Assembly (NCBI RefSeq): GCF_032854445.1 | Contig: NC_088298.1 | Span: 14,559,504-14,623,503, forward strand | Source: Liolophura sinensis | Taxonomy: Eukaryota; Mollusca; Polyplacophora; Chitonida; Chitonidae | DNA length: 64,000 nt | Reading direction: 5' to 3' | Part shown: piece by piece, positions 58,430 through 64,000 of the stretch | Layout of the letters: each line of letters starts with the position of its first letter | Position numbering within the stretch: the first letter of the stretch is position 1 | Translations under genes and position numbers: made by a program | The notes under the pieces: model-generated | Databases searched by the model: none | The model's input: only the letters and a program-made list of their open reading frames with translations | What the model was told of the DNA's origin: nothing

Positions 58430-58795
58430 AGTGAGTGAGTGAGTGAGTGAGTGAGTGAGTAAGCTTAAGGTTTAACGTCGTACTTAACAATTTTTCAGTC
58501 ATATGACGACGAAGGAGTCCTTAGAGTGTAGTGTGCCACGGTCAATCCTGGATCGGGTCACACCGCTCTTTTATCTAGTGCTGCTTCAATGAGCGGACTT
58601 ACCAAAGGCAAGTAAGCTGCCCCACCAGAGCCATTATACTGATACGGCTCATCCAGCCGTTGCAATATCTCCTTAATGCTGAACGCCAAGCGAGGAAGCC
58701 ACAACTTCCTCTTTTAACGTTTTAGGTGTGACCCGACCCAGGATTGACCCTGGATCGAAGTGGACACTCAACCAGCTGAGCCATCAGGGTCGGTG
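58430..58795 (-). mobile_element. SINE family B2, full length
   Basis: Read on minus: ACCGACCCTGATGGCTCAGC (A box TGGCTCAGCTGG), B box GGGTCAATCC, AACGTTAAAAGAGGAAGTTG, CAGTATAATGGCTCTGGTGG, CTTCGTCGTCATATGACTG, and the tail GTTAAGTACGACGTTAAACC with (ACTC)n. A weak flanking pair, TGCACTGTACTG and TGCATCGTACTG, may be the target-site duplication. Best full-length reference for family B2 here. Confidence 0.9.
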
Positions 58796-58799
58796 CATC

Positions 58800-61125
58800 G
58801 TACTGATGTCTTGCAGATATGAAACCCGTATCACATGTAAATCACTGCGTATTTGTAATCAATCGAATCCTTGGAATAAACTGAATATCGTTTTAAAAAT
58901 ATTCGCCTTTTCAACTGAATTCTTGTAGTGAGATGAGCGTGATCACTCAACATTTCCCGCCTACACAGAGCTTACTCTGTACAAACGCACGATTCTCTGC
59001 TGTTACGCTGCAGTTCTTGTGTACTACGTCATTACTTTTGGAGCGCAGCTATTTAGGAACAGTGACGTATTACAGAGCAGAACAAAAGTGTATATCGCTT
59101 GTTTAAGCTAGAACCGAACCACACTTCAGTGGTCAAGATGTTAACTATCGTACTGCTGAAAACGTAACATCTCAAAACGCTCATTTATGTTTATTACACT
59201 GGGTTAAGGAAATCACGTGAGAAATGTTTTTGACTTCTCTTTCAAGTTAATCTGTTTTTTTACCCTGATTTATTATTCCCGTCATAGATGTCTTACTTCC
59301 ATAGACATAAATACTTAACCTTTCACCTCACCAAACGATTGTTCACGGACTCGCTTGTGAAAAACAGTACAGCAAGTCACAGACTGGAATTTCGGTTTTG
59401 GTGAAAAAAAAAACAACATGTTTGTTTTTATCGCAACTTGTGTCATGGAACAAAACGTAATGGGATGTGTGCGTTGCTTTTCTCTGACAACATCAACGTC
59501 ATCCGGAAAGACCACCTATATAGCTTAGGCATTGTACGGTTTCCAAATTCATCACGAATAAGGCTATTTCAACATTCCGGTTGACTTTGTTCATTGTTAC
59601 TATCTCCACTCCTCTATGGGCATTTATATCAGAGATAATCTTTAAACATCAAACATATTTTGAAGTAAGGAATTGAGTGACTTCTTTGTCTCCGAAACAT
59701 CTGGTTAATTGATAAAACAGTACTAGCACAGTTTCGAAACAAAATCGACGCGCTGTGTGTCATTCCGCTTTCAGTCCTCTGCATCATTCTCCACAAACGA
59801 TGCCTTCACGGGCACAACCTTGTACCAAAAGGGGTTAAATCACTGAAATGCCCACTGAAACAAAGTGCGTTTCCCTTCTTCAAACAAACTAAAAGCGATT
59901 CTAGCTGTGAAAAAAAAATTCTTGTAAGAGATGGAAGATTCCACTATCAAATTACCTGCGTGCAAGAACTGATATCTTTCGGATTCTTTTCCTTTTCCTA
60001 CAAGCACCATCGTTTTATTGACGTCTGACACGTATCTGCTGTTGAGTGGAAAGGGACAGCGAAGGATATGAGGTTCTGTTCGGGTGAAGGAGAGGTAGTG
60101 GTAGGGGATATAGAACAACTGATACGGTAAGTGGTGGAGAGGATGGGGGAGGGGATGAAGTGTGTGCAACGCCACGTGTTTTGCAGCCCTTGTAGATTGA
60201 TGTGAAACTGCCGACCCGCAAGGCAGTGGGCAGATTTTCTGCCAAATGCTCGGTCGTTTTCACATATGAGTAGTTCGGAACTGTTAAAATGGTGATTTAT
60301 AAAACCTACCCCACCCCTCCCACCCCCCACTCACTCACACAGCCTATCTTGACCCTGAACACGTGTTATCCCCCTTGGGGGTGGGGGAAAAACGGCAAAA
60401 CATCAAAATGAGGCCTGGAAAGAAACAGCCATTTTGATGTCCACTTAGGGGCGGGGGGAGTGGGGGGGGAGAGGGTGGTACAAGTGTTGTACGATGTACC
60501 CATATGTTGGTTACCTGCTTCAATTTTAGGCAGGGTGCATGTTTTGGGGCCAGAAACCTCGTTTTTATGTAAAATCTGGTCATTTTAAATAAGTTGCCTC
60601 TTTTAGGCAAAGGAGGAGGGAGAGCGGGAGGAGGCGGTGGGTTGATATCGAAGAGCCTTTTTCAGTTTTAAGATGGATCGATTTCAACTAAAGGGATAGA
60701 AAATACTGTGTGTATTAGCAATAATTTAACAGCAGCAACACATCTGGTGTGAAAGGCGAATTTTTCGGGTCGGCAAAGAATATGGTGAAAGTCGATATGA
60801 CGTCATCAGTTTATCCGTCATTTGCCACAACATGACAGTTTGTCCATCTCTCAAAACACTTACGTGAGTCATTATGGCATAAGAAAGTTTCTCCTTCGAA
60901 TCATGTCCGAATCAGATCACCATGGCAACGGGGTGTTGGAGCTATTTTTGATTTTTTATCCACTCCCTCGCATTCAGAGCAACACCCGGAGATATCACCA
61001 AACGTTTTCCGCGCCCATCATCATCATGTTAAACTTTACCTTCAATTGACTTACTTTTTTACGCTAATTTGGGGACAACTTAGTGGTTAGATCTCATTTC
61101 AGGTACGATTGGACTGCTTCTCTAG
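58800..61125. other. Unannotated stretch
   Basis: It contains a TGACGTCA site near 60798, C/G-rich tracts near 60305-60475, and overlapping minus open frames (59840-60330) of proline-rich low-complexity type. No supported gene. Confidence 0.35.
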
Positions 61126-61129
61126 TATG

Positions 61130-61670
61130 CTTTACACTCAATGCATCGGCCAGCTTTTTGCCAATATGGATGGATTGTGTCGAACTGTAATTATCGAGTT
61201 GAACTTAACCCACTTGTTACAAAGGTAATAATTTTGGCATTATGGAACTACTATGATGACCTGGTCGAGTCGATATTTAGCCACCTATAACACGGACACG
61301 TATTTTTAACAATGTCGACGGACTGTGAACAGTGTCTGTTTGGAAAACAAGGGCGAACTGATGTAGAGCAAGCCGTAATATGGCTAAGCTCTTTAGCAAT
61401 GTGGACATATTTCGTCGACTTTGACGAACCGTACCAGTTTATGTCAAGTCACCTGTAACACAGACAGGCTCTTTATCAAAGTGATCCAAGAATATATGCG
61501 TTGACAGCACGGACGAGCTGATGTATACCTACCTATAACAGGGGGACAGGGTTTTTAGCGAAGTGAAAAAACAGTGTATGCTTTGACACCGAGGACGAGT
61601 TGATGTTAATCTGCCTGTAACAGGGACAAGCTCTTTAACAAAGCGGACGAGCAGTGTATGCGTTAAATGA
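61130..61670. repeat. About 82-bp tandem repeat, diverged
   Basis: Landmark CTGTAACACAGACAGGCTCT with TTATCAAAG recurs in diverged form near 61280, 61374, 61453, 61535 and 61616. Each is followed by GTGTATGCGTTGACA and ACGAGCTGATGT. The last three units are spaced 81-82 bp. Confidence 0.8.
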
Positions 61671-63529
61671 ATGATGATGGCATTAACTCCATATTGGCAA
61701 TTTTGCAGCCATATCGTGGCAAGTGTCTGCACCCAGTCAGTCCTTAATTTCAACGGAGAAATCAGTATGTCGTATATCAAACTCACTCACAAGTACGAAC
61801 AAATAACAAAAATCGGTCAAGTGTTTTTTTTTTTTATGTTTCTCTTTCCTTCGACTATTGACAATGACATAAGCGGTTACCGGTGATTACTGTTGGAAGA
61901 AAGCAGTGCGTCCTTGAAAACTAGGACAGGCGGTCAGAGATCGGTTAGTCCACAGCGACTGAACAATGTTGGTGGTTGTTGACGGATCATTTAGCATCTA
62001 TCAAATCCCTCGATATCTGCTGATAACACGCTCCCGTAATATGTCGACACTTGTGGGTAAAAGTCCACTTCAAACTTCCTTTAAGTGGATCATAGGTAGA
62101 AGTGTGTGATTGTATAGGGGTACTCGAGAGATGAGGTTCCCTTGGGATCAAAATACAATTATCGATTCCCGAATGGAGTGTTTTAAAGTGTTTTCTTTTT
62201 TTCAGTTTTCTTTTCATTGGTAGTTTGCAGGGTCTTGTGTGCATGGAAAATAGTTCTCTCCTAAAAGTAGAACAATAAAGAACAAAGAGCAGAAAATATA
62301 GAACAATAATAATAATAAAAAATAAAAACAAAAAAAGAAAGAAAGTAGTAATAATACTGTGTTTCAGTTTTTCCTTTTATATCATAGAAGTAATGCACCA
62401 CGTGACACTTTAAGACAAAGGGCAGCAATCTTACTATATACTATATGAAATTTATGACAGTTTCGAAAAAACTAATGCAGATTGCCAAATGGATTTCTCA
62501 ACATCTCCATTACCGACACATACCAGTAACGAGTTATTGTCCCCGTCAATAGCCCATATCTATAAACTGACCATGATCCACGACGTCCTTGTCATACAGA
62601 TCTCTGCCCCCGCTGAATTTATAATATGAAGTAGAAATTACTTAATGTGTATGTTTGCTCAGCTTTGACATGCTTATTACCGAGTAAATATTTACTGCCC
62701 AGTCTGGAACATAACTCCAGAAAGCTAGGCTGTACCATATGGTGATAATATACGAAGCCTCTGCACAACCAGGCCTTGTACATTAATACATAAGCTGAGT
62801 GTTGTGGCATGTTTTTTTGGCGGGGACATAAGCAATGGCCGTTCTAAAACCGACCGAAGTGTCAAAGGCTATATCCACATCACCTACGTACTGATTATAC
62901 AAACGATTTTGATGATTGCTGCCTAAGCCGGTTTTTGTGAACCCACTGTGTAATTTTACCGAAGAAACAAGGCGGAATCAGTCATAACCCAGGGTGAAAA
63001 TGATGTCCAGATTGTTCCCGAATGGTTCGGGTGCACTCGATGGCGTCCTATAAAAAAAACCCCTACAGGGGTATTTCGAGTCTTATCCACGTACCCACCA
63101 AAACAGGTGCTTCTTTGTGAAACCTTTTATATCTCCGCTTTGGGATTGTGAAGAAATATGGCATAATGATAAACTGAGCCCTTTTTTTGAAGCCATAAAT
63201 ATCCCACAGGGTGGCTTTTGTGGGTGTGATTTTTTTTGGCATGTAGATATTTCGTGACCTATTGGTAATGATTTCGTGTTGTAGAGACGTGTGAACGGCT
63301 TCCTGTATTAAACACAGCTCATCCCAAGGGTTAAATTGGATATGCCCGGTTACCTTTTTCTGAATGACGGCCTTATCTGCTTTCGGTCCCAATGGGGAAA
63401 AAAATCTACCCCAATTCCTGTGAACAGTAGCGCAGTTGTGAGCTGGATAGAGGGGTAGGGTAGGTGCGAGGGAGTTGTTATTACTGACTGATGCACTACT
63501 GCGAAGCCAATGTTAATCCGCATTAGACT
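61671..63529. other. Unannotated stretch
   Basis: No supported feature; short A and T runs only. Confidence 0.35.
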
Positions 63530-63870
63530 GGCCTTTAGTAGGCAAAACAGGGGTCGTTGGACTTTTGTAGGCAAGACGATTGTCATAGGGCATTGGTAAA
63601 TAAAACAGTGTTAGGACGTAGGTGAGCAAAGCGGACGAAGTAGTGGCCGTAGTGCTTTGTGAGCTGAACAGTAATTACTGTGCCATGTCTTGGTGAACAA
63701 GGAAGTTGTCATTGGCTTTTGACGAGCAAGGAAGTTAACATAGTGATTTTGGTGAGGAAGGAAGCTGTCATAGAGTTTTGGTGAGCAAGGAAGTTGCCGT
63801 AGGGTTTTGGTGAGCATGGAAGTTGTCATAGAGTTTTGGTCAACAATACATTGTCCTATTACTAAGTCTA
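63530..63870. repeat. 29-30 bp minisatellite, diverged
   Basis: Units of the type GTTTTGGTGAGCAAGGAAGT then TGTCATAGA, best kept at 63740-63835 (starts near 63746, 63776, 63805). Diverged units extend left to about 63530. Open frames over it on the minus strand (QNPMTTSLFTK type) are by-products. Confidence 0.85.
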
Positions 63871-64000
63871 CGAAAACACTTTGGGTATTATGCATATTCT
63901 TCTCAGAGCTCGCTGTATATGTCTGACTAAGCTTCCATCCAGCCTTCGTGTTCTAAGAAAACAGTCCAGTATATCTGCTTTGAAGATTTCCACCATTTGG

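Noticed and set aside
59840-60330. Three overlapping minus frames, about 110 codons, Pro/Ser/His-rich
   Set aside because: Overlapping frames over a G/C-skewed tract; no domain or splice support.

Overview
The window is eukaryotic genomic DNA, AT-rich and dominated by introns and repeats. It has one gene I can name and many tRNA-derived SINEs and minisatellites. The commonest SINE ends in GTACGGCGTAAAACACCAATC followed by (AAAT)n. I associate this tail with molluscan genomes, so a mollusc (or at least a lophotrochozoan) is my best guess, but the species is not fixed by anything here.

The named gene is the 3' half of a hyccin (FAM126/HYCC) gene on the + strand. Four exons (5632-5813, 6899-6986, 21605-21764, 22605-23263) join in one reading frame through matching splice phases (1089 nt, 362 residues plus stop). 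They cover the end of the folded hyccin domain and the whole disordered Ser-rich tail. Upstream exons were not found and probably lie before position 1. Hyccin is a subunit of the plasma-membrane phosphatidylinositol 4-kinase complex (PI4KA-TTC7-FAM126, anchored by EFR3). The 14.6 kb intron between exons 2 and 3 holds a 36-bp minisatellite with an E-box in nearly every unit, a 93-bp minisatellite, SINE copies and microsatellites.

The rest (about 26.5-64 kb) has no gene I can name. It holds weak exon candidates: a degenerate coding-type repeat at 28.1-28.6 kb, a splice-flanked 78-nt segment at 38759-38836, and a probable first exon and promoter near 50.0-50.3 kb. That last one can be joined in frame to a candidate exon at 55905-56008, which may be the 5' end of a gene running off the right edge. 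Between these are minisatellites with units of about 33, 47, 55, 82 and 29 bp, three long foldback (MITE-like) elements at 39.3-43.98 kb, at least three SINE families (several with visible target-site duplications), a dispersed repeat pair, and a recent 133-bp duplication flanking the 55.9 kb candidate exon.

The most notable non-genic signals are the E-box minisatellite inside the hyccin intron, the cluster of four perfect TGACGTCA sites in 27.25-30.13 kb beside a CTCF-like motif just downstream of hyccin, and the cluster of large inverted-repeat elements. Nothing looks bacterial, viral or CRISPR-like.
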